A stretch of 53,747 nucleotides of DNA, from IMG/VR virus record IMGVR_UViG_3300028392_000082, positions 1 to 53,747 of that record, one strand, 5' to 3'. Each line of letters begins with the position of its first letter. The first letter of the stretch is position 1. Source of the stretch: a virus. Of the stretch, positions 21,273 through 29,081 are shown piece by piece. The notes beneath the pieces are model-generated. The model did not search any database and was not told the origin of the DNA. It saw only the letters and a program-made list of their open reading frames with translations. The position numbers were made by a program, and so were the translations under genes.

Positions 21273-21713
21273 TTAGGCGTTAACTTGAAATAACGTCCTT
21301 GGTTTGATTTGAATTTTCTTTGGTAAACTTTCATCGGATAATGGAATTTCTATTTTTAATAGTCCTTTATCTATGGTGGCTTCCAAAGAAGTTAGATCGA
21401 ACTTGGAAGCAATTTTCCAAGCCAAATCAAAAGATCTTCGTGCTATTCCTTTGTGGATAAAATTTGTTATAGGTTCGTCTTCTTTTGCTTTTGCGTACTT
21501 GATGCGAAGAACATCACCTTGCACTTCGATATCGATATCTTCGTAATCCAAACCTACTGCTGCAAGTTCGAATACGATACTATCTTGTTTCTCGTAAATG
21601 TCTAGTGGATAAGAGATTTTCTCTGCGATTGTAGAGAAATTAGAATTTTGGTCGAATAGATTCTTCCATAGAAGATCAAAGGGATCGACGCCCCAATGGG
21701 TTAATTGTGTCAT
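21273..21713 (-). CDS. Hsp20 small heat-shock protein
   Basis: A 146-residue protein with an alpha-crystallin domain from about residue 35 to 130: the hydrophobic AAVGLDYEDIDIEV strand, RIKYAK, then the conserved GLLKIEIPL near the C-terminus, and an IxI-type tail (KIQIKPRTLF). It is an ATP-independent holdase. The start at 21713 is fixed by a strong Shine-Dalgarno. It groups with GroES/GroEL and Fe-S genes as a proteostasis/cofactor unit. Confidence 0.92.
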   Translation of the reverse strand: MTQLTHWGVDPFDLLWKNLFDQNSNFSTIAEKISYPLDIYEKQDSIVFELAAVGLDYEDIDIEVQGDVLRIKYAKAKEDEPITNFIHKGIARRSFDLAWKIASKFDLTSLEATIDKGLLKIEIPLSDESLPKKIQIKPRTLFQVNA

Positions 21714-21717
21714 TTTA

Positions 21718-21725
21718 CACCTCCT
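21718..21725 (-). promoter_or_regulatory. Canonical Shine-Dalgarno for Hsp20
   Basis: On the coding strand AGGAGGTG lies 5-6 nt before the ATG at 21713. It is the strongest ribosome-binding site seen in the window, where most genes have A/T-rich leaders without one. It may give Hsp20 a much higher translation rate. Confidence 0.8.
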
Positions 21726-21830
21726 GTGTGTTTTGGGTTAATTATTAAATTTAACATTCGTAACTAAAGGCCTACCGGTCCTTATTTTCTATAAATATAT
21801 ATCATTTTTAAATGATAATAAAACTTAAGT

Positions 21831-22154
21831 TTAAAGTGCGAAACTTTCACCACATCCACAAGTTCTACTTGCATTTGGGTTTATAAACTGAAACCCTTTG
21901 CCGTTTAATCCATCAGAAAAATCCAGTTCGGTACCATACAGATATAGCAAAGATTTCATATCTATTAGTATCTGTACGCCCTTATCTTCTGCTAAAGTAT
22001 CCGATGGTTGTTGTTCTGTATCAAATGAAAGGTCGTAAGACAATCCACTACATCCACCTCCTTTAACTGCCACTCTAACGAATGGAGTTTTGAATCCGCT
22101 TTCCTCAATTAGCGAATTTAATTTCTTTGCAGCTGTTTCTGATACAGTTACCAT
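21831..22154 (-). CDS. A-type Fe-S carrier (IscA/ErpA/SufA)
   Basis: A 107-residue protein. The three invariant cysteines are in place: C35 in GGGCSGLSY and C99/C101 in the C-terminal CGCGESF. The fold and length are typical of A-type carriers that deliver [2Fe-2S] or [4Fe-4S] clusters to apoproteins. Its stop and start abut the ferredoxin gene (shared nucleotide at 22154). IscA versus ErpA or SufA cannot be decided. Confidence 0.92.
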   Translation of the reverse strand: MVTVSETAAKKLNSLIEESGFKTPFVRVAVKGGGCSGLSYDLSFDTEQQPSDTLAEDKGVQILIDMKSLLYLYGTELDFSDGLNGKGFQFINPNASRTCGCGESFAL

Positions 22155-22462
22155 TAGGCATATTTTAATCCAAAGAATCCGTAGTTTTTATGAACTGATT
22201 CTTCGTCTCCTGCTTTTATGGCAAGATCTTCGTCTTCGTAAATAGCACTAACTGGACATTCTGGTACGCAAGCCCCGCAATTGATGCACGTATCTGGATT
22301 AATGTAGAGTTGGCCTCCTGGGAATGCCTCTCTACCCTGCTTTTCTACTTCCGATCCAGATCCTTCGATGTCTATTGGTCCGTGTATACAATCAACTGGA
22401 CATGCACTTGCGCATGCTGTATCCATACAATCAACGCATGCTTTTCCGATAATAAAACTCAT
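22154..22462 (-). CDS. Ferredoxin with two [4Fe-4S] motifs
   Basis: A 102-residue protein. Two cysteine motifs: C-VD-C-MDTA-C-ASA-C-P near the N-terminus, and C-IN-C-GA-C-VPE-C-P in the middle, with an extra Cys (VDC). It looks like a dicluster bacterial ferredoxin. It is an electron donor, here probably for Fe-S assembly or for a phage reductase. It lies between IscU and the A-type carrier, so the three genes read as one unit. Confidence 0.9.
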   Translation of the reverse strand: MSFIIGKACVDCMDTACASACPVDCIHGPIDIEGSGSEVEKQGREAFPGGQLYINPDTCINCGACVPECPVSAIYEDEDLAIKAGDEESVHKNYGFFGLKYA

Positions 22463-22472
22463 AATCTATTTT

Positions 22473-22883
22473 TTATATGTGTGATTCTTCAAAGACTAGT
22501 TGTTCTAGCCCTTGTTTTTGTCTATAATCGTTTATCGCAGATTTGATAGCGTCTTCAGCTAATACTGAACAGTGAATTTTAACAGGCGGAAGGTTTAGCT
22601 CTTCTACCAAATCCATGTTGTCTATCGTTACTGCTTCGTCTAATGTCTTGCCCTTCAACCACTCTGTAGCTACAGAAGAGGAAGCGATAGCAGAACCGCA
22701 ACCAAATGTTTTAAATTTAGCGTCAACAATAATGTCGTCGATAACTTCTATCTGAAGTCTCATAACGTCACCACACTCTGGTGCTCCAACCAATCCTGTA
22801 CCCACGTTCTTTTTCGACTTGTCTAAAGTGCCTACGTTCTTTGGGTTTTCGTAGTGGTCTATTACCTTATCTGAGTATGCCAT
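22473..22883 (-). CDS. iscU: IscU Fe-S cluster scaffold
   Basis: A 136-residue protein. Ligands C37, D39, C62, H104 and C105 are all present (PECGD, FGCGSAIASSS, IHCSVLAEDA). The LPPVK motif (98-102), the binding site for the host HscA/HscB chaperones, is intact. It builds [2Fe-2S] clusters with sulfur from IscS, which is absent here, so the host must supply sulfur and chaperones. A phage-coded scaffold is rare. It lies just downstream of DNA polymerase. Confidence 0.95.
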   Translation of the reverse strand: MAYSDKVIDHYENPKNVGTLDKSKKNVGTGLVGAPECGDVMRLQIEVIDDIIVDAKFKTFGCGSAIASSSVATEWLKGKTLDEAVTIDNMDLVEELNLPPVKIHCSVLAEDAIKSAINDYRQKQGLEQLVFEESHI

Positions 22884-22900
22884 ATTGTGTTTTTATATAA

Positions 22901-22908
22901 ATAAATAT
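22901..22908 (-). promoter_or_regulatory. ATATTTAT motif upstream of iscU
   Basis: Coding-strand ATATTTAT 18 nt before the iscU start. It overlaps the stop of the polymerase gene. Same core as the tmRNA promoter element; function inferred. Confidence 0.35.
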
Positions 22909-25223
22909 TAGTGACCGTCTCTTAGGTTGTGTGCAATCATGGGTGGCGCTTTTAATGCAATACTTAATTTTGTAGTATTTTCCATTTTATCTTGTACAAT
23001 CTTAGCAGCTTCTTCTGCGTTTTCTTTAGGTACTTCGCATACGATCTGGTCATGTATTTGTGCGCACACCCAGCCAGCTATTCCTCTCTTCTTAAATTCT
23101 CTATTGATTTCCATTGCAGCTCTGTTTACGATAGATGCAGACAGTCCCTGTATCTGTACGTTTTTGGCGTTGTTTAGACCGTTTACAAAGTCTCTGCTCA
23201 AGTTCTTAACGTTGTCCTTACCAAATTCGAACTCCATCTTTCTTTTAAAGTTCCAATCCAACATGCCGTCACCAATGGTCTCGTATATTGCTTTCACCTT
23301 TGGCAAGTGTCTTACTCGACCAACTTGTGTTTTAACGTATCCCAATGTTTTAGCTTCGTTCTCAGATCGCTTCATCCACTTGTCTAGTTCGGGAAATCCA
23401 CTTAAGTAACCTTTAACTAATTTATCCGCTTCTTTGGTAGACACTCCAATATTTTTACCCAAAGCGTAAGCACCCATACCGTAAGGAATACCTAATGCAT
23501 AGGCTTTAGCGGTGTTTCTTTTCTTTGGCGCATGCTTTCTTAAAAAGTTATCTGCTTTCTTGTCTCCTGAGTATTGATTAAGACCTTCTGTTTTGATAGC
23601 AATAGTGGAATAAAAATCCCAGTTATTTCTAAAGATGTCCTTAAGACCTTCGTCACCAGAAACGTGAGCGAATACGTGTGGCTCCAATGATTCGTAATCG
23701 CAGTCTACAAATATATTGCCCTGTTTTGGAATAAAGAATGCTCTTACCAAGTTTGTGTATTCGATAATTACTGCATCGTCATCGCCTTCTTCTTTAGGTC
23801 TTGGTAACTGTTGAGCATCTGATCCGTAACGACCTGATACAGTACCGTGTTGTTTGTAGTAGAAATAGTAGATCTCATTCTCGCTAGCATTTAGGAATCG
23901 ATCTATGTAAGTTGATTTGATCTTTAGTAGCTTGTTGTATATTCTTAGATTCTTTGCCCACTCGTATGTTTCTGAAATGACTTGTAACATATCTTCGTCG
24001 AACTGCGCTTTACCTTTTTTGGTACTGGACAACGGTTTGAATCCAAGAACGCTGAAAGCTATTTCGCCTAATTGATCTTTTGATTGAATGTTAAAGAAGT
24101 TACCGTCGTTTGCTTCTCTCCACATTTTCATACTGATCTTGTTAGAGAAGTCTTCGTCCAATACATCTGCACCGTTTAATAAGAATTGTTTTGCTGCCGA
24201 CTCTGGTAATCTTGCTACTTCTGATTTTGTAATGTTGTATTTGCCAGTCTTTTCTGATTTCGGTAATTCTAATCCACACTCTTCTACAACTTTCTGAGCG
24301 AATACGCCTTTACTATTTGCTGGGTAAGCCTCTTTTGCTTTGTCTAAAATCCAATGCTTGACTCTGCTATCTGAAAGCAATTCTGTTACTACTGCTTTTG
24401 ATCTCTTGTTCATCTCTTCGGTAATATCAAGATCTGCTTTTTTCATTGTCTCTACGTCAAGCTTAACACCGACCTCTTCCATTGGAATTGTGACCTCTCT
24501 GTACAATGGCATAACTTCGTCTTCAAAAAAGAAGGTTTCAAGACCTTGTGCGTAAAGCTCTTTAATAAAGTGGTGATACACTCTCAACGTTAAGTCGGTA
24601 TCTGCTGCGGCGTACTTTGCTAGAATGTTTATGTCAGCTTTGTATATTTCGTAGTTTTCTCTAGTTATAGATCCGCCGTTCTCTTTGATTGACGTCTTTA
24701 ACTCGATTTGTTCTTCGTTTGCTTCTTTGGTAACATCAAGACCTAATTCTTTTTGGATGGATTGTGCGATACTTTTTAGACCGAATGGACTAGCGAAAGC
24801 AAATCCTGCGCCTTCTTCGTTTACCGTGTGTACCAATAGAATGGTATCTACGTAAAGACTTGGTAATAAATCTACACCGTAAAAATTCTTAACGAATCGA
24901 CAGTCAAACGATGCATTGTGCATGATCAACTTTTTACCGATTAATTTTGATATGAATTGTTTTGCTAGATCTTGACAGTCTTTACCGTCTATGGTAGCGT
25001 TTACTAGAGAATCGCTTGCTTTATCGTAAACCGCTGTGGGCATATAATAACCTTCACCGATTTCTGCTGATACTGAGAAACCTATTATAGTTCCTTGTCT
25101 TGTGTTCAAAGAGTTGGTCTCGGTATCGAAAGCAATAATCTCTTTGTCTTTGACATGATTGACCATGTCTTTTAGTTTGTCGAAAGTGTCGACTAATACA
25201 TAACTTTTTTCTTGCATATTCAA
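22908..25223 (-). CDS. DNA polymerase, family A, with 3'-5' exonuclease
   Basis: A 771-residue protein. Exonuclease: AFDTETN (D33, E35), HNASFD and a late ADTD motif, so proofreading is intact. Polymerase: motif A FVDCDYESLEPHVFAHVSGD (catalytic Asp kept), motif B R-x3-K-x7-Y-G in KRNTAKAYALGIPYG, motif C IHDQIVCEV. Two changes from E. coli Pol I stand out: the motif C Glu (E883) is Gln, and motif A LR is PH. It has no 5'-nuclease domain, which is a separate gene at 30462. It is probably the replicative polymerase. Confidence 0.93.
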   Translation of the reverse strand: MNMQEKSYVLVDTFDKLKDMVNHVKDKEIIAFDTETNSLNTRQGTIIGFSVSAEIGEGYYMPTAVYDKASDSLVNATIDGKDCQDLAKQFISKLIGKKLIMHNASFDCRFVKNFYGVDLLPSLYVDTILLVHTVNEEGAGFAFASPFGLKSIAQSIQKELGLDVTKEANEEQIELKTSIKENGGSITRENYEIYKADINILAKYAAADTDLTLRVYHHFIKELYAQGLETFFFEDEVMPLYREVTIPMEEVGVKLDVETMKKADLDITEEMNKRSKAVVTELLSDSRVKHWILDKAKEAYPANSKGVFAQKVVEECGLELPKSEKTGKYNITKSEVARLPESAAKQFLLNGADVLDEDFSNKISMKMWREANDGNFFNIQSKDQLGEIAFSVLGFKPLSSTKKGKAQFDEDMLQVISETYEWAKNLRIYNKLLKIKSTYIDRFLNASENEIYYFYYKQHGTVSGRYGSDAQQLPRPKEEGDDDAVIIEYTNLVRAFFIPKQGNIFVDCDYESLEPHVFAHVSGDEGLKDIFRNNWDFYSTIAIKTEGLNQYSGDKKADNFLRKHAPKKRNTAKAYALGIPYGMGAYALGKNIGVSTKEADKLVKGYLSGFPELDKWMKRSENEAKTLGYVKTQVGRVRHLPKVKAIYETIGDGMLDWNFKRKMEFEFGKDNVKNLSRDFVNGLNNAKNVQIQGLSASIVNRAAMEINREFKKRGIAGWVCAQIHDQIVCEVPKENAEEAAKIVQDKMENTTKLSIALKAPPMIAHNLRDGH

Positions 25224-25259
25224 ATATACACTATTTAGGGAATCTAGAAAAATGTAAGA

Positions 25260-26282
25260 TTAAAGTACTAACTCGTTCTCTATCAACGACTTGGCCGTAG
25301 CGTAATCTACTTGGTACTCTTTTCGTCTTGCGCGTACCTCTTTGATAATGTCCAATTCGGTGCAGTATACCACGAAGTTTCTTACTTCGCTTTGGATACA
25401 ATTAACTTTTTGGTTCTTTACCAACGATAGCATCTTATTAAAAGACAGCACCGGATCTCCAGGTCGCTTCTTTCCGTTTTGGTAGTATAGTTTTAAAAGC
25501 GTAAGATTAAGCTCTGCCTGTTTGTACTTGGGCGTTGACAGGAGCTTTTTGGTCTCGTCGTACGATCCTAATGTATATACAGCGTTAAATGCCACACCAA
25601 GAGCGATGATAAACTCCAAGAAAAATGTCATGAATACGAATGCAGTATCGTTTTCTTTGTTCTTTGCTAAAACTGTTTCTGATCTGCCCACAGTTTTATT
25701 TTCGGCTTCTTTGACCTTTGTGTCTTTATTAACTTGTAGTGCTGCGACTATTGAATCTCTATATTTTCTATCGGCTTTAGATCGGCCTGGTTGTGATCTG
25801 TAGTATGTGATTTCTTTGTCGTAGTACTTTGAGATTGAATCCGACTTGATTTGAATATTATTGTCTATGGCTGTTTCTATCGTAGCGGAAGAGTCGACCA
25901 ATCTGTGAGCTCCGTTTAAAGAGAGGTAAAAAGATCCTGCTATTAGGAAAGCTACACACAAAGATCCGACTATTCCGTTCCAAGTAAAAAACTTTCTAAT
26001 CTGGATAAAATATACGCTTAGCTGTTCTATTGCAAATCTTTTGGTTAATTCGTATCCAGCCAAAAACAATCCAATGAATACCGAAAGGAATTCTGTTTGA
26101 TACGGAAACATGTGAGGTAATGTGTCTACGATATTCTTAATAAAGAAGTAACCGAAGTACACCAAAAAAATATTGCCCAAGAAAGAGAAGTAATACAACA
26201 CTCTGTCTAACGCAAAAAAATTCTTCTCAAGCTTAAGTACTTCTAATCTAACCTTGAGTTTTTGAAACTTGTCTAATTTCAT
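25260..26282 (-). CDS. Four-span membrane protein in the replication cluster
   Basis: A 340-residue protein. Hydrophobic helices lie at about 28-50, 63-80, 100-125 and 213-240, with a charged, mostly helical loop of about 90 residues between the third and fourth and a soluble C-terminal domain (about 245-340). The C-terminal domain has no known motif. Position between polymerase and small membrane genes suggests a membrane link to replication or host takeover. The start has the GTTATG context. Confidence 0.75.
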   Translation of the reverse strand: MKLDKFQKLKVRLEVLKLEKNFFALDRVLYYFSFLGNIFLVYFGYFFIKNIVDTLPHMFPYQTEFLSVFIGLFLAGYELTKRFAIEQLSVYFIQIRKFFTWNGIVGSLCVAFLIAGSFYLSLNGAHRLVDSSATIETAIDNNIQIKSDSISKYYDKEITYYRSQPGRSKADRKYRDSIVAALQVNKDTKVKEAENKTVGRSETVLAKNKENDTAFVFMTFFLEFIIALGVAFNAVYTLGSYDETKKLLSTPKYKQAELNLTLLKLYYQNGKKRPGDPVLSFNKMLSLVKNQKVNCIQSEVRNFVVYCTELDIIKEVRARRKEYQVDYATAKSLIENELVL

Positions 26283-26284
26283 AA

Positions 26285-26464
26285 CTACTTTTTTATTTTC
26301 TTGTAGGGAAAAAGCTTATTTAGCGTGCTTTGTCTTCTTGTGCATCCGCAATCTTCGTAACCTAAAGCGTTTGCAATACGTTCAGCCAATTTGTCGAGTC
26401 CAACAAAATGGGTAAATTTCGCTATAGTATCGCCTAATCCACTACTTTTATTTTCTATTTTCAT
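26285..26464 (-). CDS. 59-residue protein with CGC motif
   Basis: The start at 26462-26464 overlaps the end of the upstream gene by 17 nt, and the stop at 26285-26287 is 2 nt before the next ATG. The product has a helix (TIAKFTHFVGLDKLAERIANAL) then DCGC and a basic LNKLFPYKK end. I recall similar small proteins ending in a CGC-LNK-FPY pattern in other Bacteroidota phages, but this is memory rather than a search. Confidence 0.6.
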   Translation of the reverse strand: MKIENKSSGLGDTIAKFTHFVGLDKLAERIANALGYEDCGCTRRQSTLNKLFPYKKIKK

Positions 26465-26654
26465 TTCTGTCTACTTTTCTTTCGACTTCTTCTATCTTAG
26501 CGCCAGTCGCCATTGCCAGCACTCTTATTTGATCGAAGACTTCTTCTAATACATATTTCAATGCGTGGATCTTTCTCCACTGTAAAATTTGCATAACTGA
26601 TAGTACTACTATAATTAACACATAAACCCTATCCTCAGTGACTTCAATAATCAT
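26448..26654 (-). CDS. Single-pass small membrane protein
   Basis: A 68-residue protein. A short polar N-terminus, one transmembrane segment (about 11-25, VLIIVVLSVMQILQW), then a basic, then acidic helical tail (EEVERKVDRNENRK). No family. It overlaps the next gene by 17 nt. Confidence 0.65.
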   Translation of the reverse strand: MIIEVTEDRVYVLIIVVLSVMQILQWRKIHALKYVLEEVFDQIRVLAMATGAKIEEVERKVDRNENRK

Positions 26655-26680
26655 CTTGTATTTTTAACTAATTTAATAAA

Positions 26681-26845
26681 TTATTCGGAATCTTTATCTT
26701 TTATTTTCTTGGTACCCATCGTGTGCTTTGGATCGTAAGGACAATGTCTGCAGTAGTTACCACAGCACTGACCTCTCTGCAAATGGAAAAGAGCCGTAAA
26801 AACGACTCTTTCTCCTTCTACGTAGTAGTGAATATTTTCTACCAT
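26681..26845 (-). CDS. DUF5522-like cysteine-rich protein
   Basis: A 54-residue protein from the start at 26845; an in-frame ATG at 26881 would overlap the reductase by 29 nt and is less likely. The motif FHLQRGQCCGNYCRHCPY matches a small domain of unknown function (DUF5522) with four closely spaced Cys likely to bind a metal. It follows the ribonucleotide reductase by 7 nt, suggesting a linked redox or metal role. Confidence 0.7.
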   Translation of the reverse strand: MVENIHYYVEGERVVFTALFHLQRGQCCGNYCRHCPYDPKHTMGTKKIKDKDSE

Positions 26846-26852
26846 TCCGTCT

Positions 26853-28703
26853 TTATACGATTTCGCATGCTCCGCCTGCACAAGCTAGTTCTCCTTTTTG
26901 ATCCGTATTGTCGTTCAACTCTACGACTTTAGTAAGATCGATTTCGTGAAGATTTTTAATTATATCGTTGAATTGCTCTTCTGTGATTGTTTCGAAAGGC
27001 GCTTGAACGTAACTACCATTATCGTAAGGCAAACATGATAACGCTGTGTAGTTATTTCTGTTGTTCCATGCCCACTCGGTTACCTCTGGCCACTCTTCGT
27101 CTCTTAAACTAATTGTTACTGAAACGTTGTGCGTATTTCTACCGCCTCTGTGACCAGGCTTGATCCACTCTTTGTGTATCTTTTCTAGTCTGTGTAAAAG
27201 ATCTAATGCTTTTTCGTCTCTAGTAATTGCTCCTTCTGGTGCCTTTTGAGGAATGGTTACTATCGCTTGAGTTTGTGGTTTAAAGTACTCGTCTTCTATT
27301 AGCTCTGGATGATGAAGCGCCAAGTGAGTGTATAAAGATTCGTTCTTTCCCAATCTCATTCTTCTGTAATAGAATTTATCGTGCCATGCGTGTACTCCTG
27401 AAGAGGTTCCCAATACCATTGAAGTTGTGCCTGACGGTTTAACTGTTGTACATCTTGCAGATTTATTTATTCCGATTAGTTTTGCTACTCTTTCGTTTTC
27501 TTCTTTTACTATTAAGGCCGCTTCTTTCATGTTTAATTTAAGAACTGCGCCTGAAGCAATACCTGTCATACCGATTCCGATCAACGCATCTTTCTCTGTT
27601 GTTCTCTTCCAAATATCTCTTAAATAATGGAAGTCGGTGTAAGAGGCTTGTAGCGTTCCGATGAATGCGGCTTGCTTAACTCTTTCGTTGTAGTCTTCTT
27701 GTGATTCCAAGTTAGACACATTCACTTCGCACAAATTACAGAATTGAAAAGATCTCAACGCAATCTCAGCACATGGATTAGTTCCCCAATCTTTATCGTT
27801 TGTTAAGAAAAATCCAGGTTCTCCAGCTTTTGATAATTCAATTTTCTTGAACAGATCAAAGAATTCCTCTTTTTGAATTCTGTCTCTTAATAAGACCGCA
27901 GAGTTGTTTGCTCTACCGCGTTGTGGATTTGCTTCCCACCAAGAACCGAATTTAGAAGTTAACATGTCTTCGTCGTCGAAACTGAATAAGCTAATTAAAG
28001 CAGCTCTACGAATACCACCTGATAATACTGCGTCTGCAATATAGCAGATCATATCGTGACACTCTAATGGAGATAATCTGTCTCCGCTTTCTTTACGATC
28101 CAAAATCTTTTGAATTTGGAACAAACACTCTTTTAATGGCTCTGGTCCTGGCGCTTTACCGCCTGCAGTAATTAACATTGCGCCTTTTGGTCTAACGTCT
28201 CTAAAATCGAATTTAGGTCTTGGTCCACCAACTAAGTAAGACTTCATTAAAATCTTTACTGCGTCTGCCCAACCTTCTATAGAATCTCCAACTAAGAATC
28301 GCTTCTCTTTTGTTGGCTTTGTAATTTCTGGTAACTCGTCAATGTGATGCTTTTGCACAGAGTATCCAACACCGCAACCACCTAACAAAAGGAACATTAC
28401 TTCACTGAACACCCTCCAATCGTTAACAGGAGCAAAAGAGCAGTTAAATATACGAGCATTATTAATTTCAATGGGCTTACCTGCAAACTGCATCGAACGC
28501 ATCGAAGGAAGAATTTTTTTATCATATACTAGTTTATAAGCTTCTTCAATTTCTTTAGACAATAACGGAAACTTCTTCTGATGCATTTGTTTGTTTCTTG
28601 TTACTATCTCGTTCCACGTTTCTCTTCTCTGTAACTCGGGTAAATACTTGGCGTACTTGTTATACACCGTAATGTCAGATAGAATCTCCTGCGTAATGTC
28701 CAT
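26853..28703 (-). CDS. nrdJ: Class II (adenosylcobalamin-dependent) ribonucleotide reductase
   Basis: A 616-residue protein. FNCSF (redox Cys), GGCGVGYSV, NPCAEI and FCNLCEVN (active site), TVKPSGTTSM and the C-terminal redox pair in CAGGACEIV match the monomeric RTPR type. It reduces ribonucleotides to deoxyribonucleotides using B12, without a separate beta subunit, so the host must supply cobalamin. Electrons probably come from the phage thioredoxin. Size is usual for a compact phage form. It lies between the helicase region and small membrane genes. Confidence 0.92.
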   Translation of the reverse strand: MDITQEILSDITVYNKYAKYLPELQRRETWNEIVTRNKQMHQKKFPLLSKEIEEAYKLVYDKKILPSMRSMQFAGKPIEINNARIFNCSFAPVNDWRVFSEVMFLLLGGCGVGYSVQKHHIDELPEITKPTKEKRFLVGDSIEGWADAVKILMKSYLVGGPRPKFDFRDVRPKGAMLITAGGKAPGPEPLKECLFQIQKILDRKESGDRLSPLECHDMICYIADAVLSGGIRRAALISLFSFDDEDMLTSKFGSWWEANPQRGRANNSAVLLRDRIQKEEFFDLFKKIELSKAGEPGFFLTNDKDWGTNPCAEIALRSFQFCNLCEVNVSNLESQEDYNERVKQAAFIGTLQASYTDFHYLRDIWKRTTEKDALIGIGMTGIASGAVLKLNMKEAALIVKEENERVAKLIGINKSARCTTVKPSGTTSMVLGTSSGVHAWHDKFYYRRMRLGKNESLYTHLALHHPELIEDEYFKPQTQAIVTIPQKAPEGAITRDEKALDLLHRLEKIHKEWIKPGHRGGRNTHNVSVTISLRDEEWPEVTEWAWNNRNNYTALSCLPYDNGSYVQAPFETITEEQFNDIIKNLHEIDLTKVVELNDNTDQKGELACAGGACEIV

Positions 28704-28815
28704 TTATTTTGTTTTTTTATTATTTTTTTAAATAGCCCAGCCCGTGAGCGTAGCTGTATACCCCTATTATGGTTCGAAACCTTTAATAAATTAGTGAGAA
28801 TGTAAAAAGACTAAA

Positions 28816-29037
28816 CTATCTAGTTCCAGGTACTGTTGTGTTACCTTGAGTTTGATCAGCAGGCTGACTTTGAATCTTACCAATTTTTCTGATTTTATCA
28901 GTAGTAAGTTTATCGTACTGTTGGTCTCCTGTTGAATTCAATTGTGCAATTGAATCATTATACTTTGAAGGAGTTGCGTTAGCGCGAAAGTTATCGCCCT
29001 TTGGTGATTTTTTAAATAAGCTGATCAAAAAGTTCAT
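28816..29037 (-). CDS. Small Ser/Asp/Gln-rich hypothetical protein
   Basis: A 73-residue protein. A hydrophobic N-terminus (MNFLISLFKK) is followed by a polar, probably disordered tail ending TVPGTR. No motif. Upstream is the ATATTTAT motif. The 112-nt gap to the reductase on the other side contains only weak hairpins and no ORF. Confidence 0.55.
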   Translation of the reverse strand: MNFLISLFKKSPKGDNFRANATPSKYNDSIAQLNSTGDQQYDKLTTDKIRKIGKIQSQPADQTQGNTTVPGTR

Positions 29038-29055
29038 AGAATGCGTTTTGTACTA

Positions 29056-29063
29056 ATAAATAT
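29056..29063 (-). promoter_or_regulatory. ATATTTAT motif upstream of 73-residue gene
   Basis: Coding-strand ATATTTAT 19 nt before the start at 29037, in the 44-nt gap after the helicase. Confidence 0.35.
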
Positions 29064-29081
29064 AGCCTTTTTACGATAAAT

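Noticed and set aside
21800-21818. Perfect AT hairpin downstream of the A-type carrier as terminator
   Set aside because: The stem is A/T only with a 2-nt loop and lacks G/C pairs or a distinct T-run; too weak to call.
22908-25223. Main polymerase judged inactive because of the HDQ motif
   Set aside because: Both catalytic Asp residues, motif B Arg/Lys/Tyr and the proofreading residues are intact, so an active enzyme is more likely than a pseudogene.
28704-28815. Possible cobalamin riboswitch upstream or downstream of the B12-dependent reductase
   Set aside because: The gap has only short hairpins (CAGC/GCTG and GGTT/AACC) and none of the conserved B12-box sequence I would expect; no other known riboswitch pattern is clear. 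Apart from these hairpins nothing is seen there.
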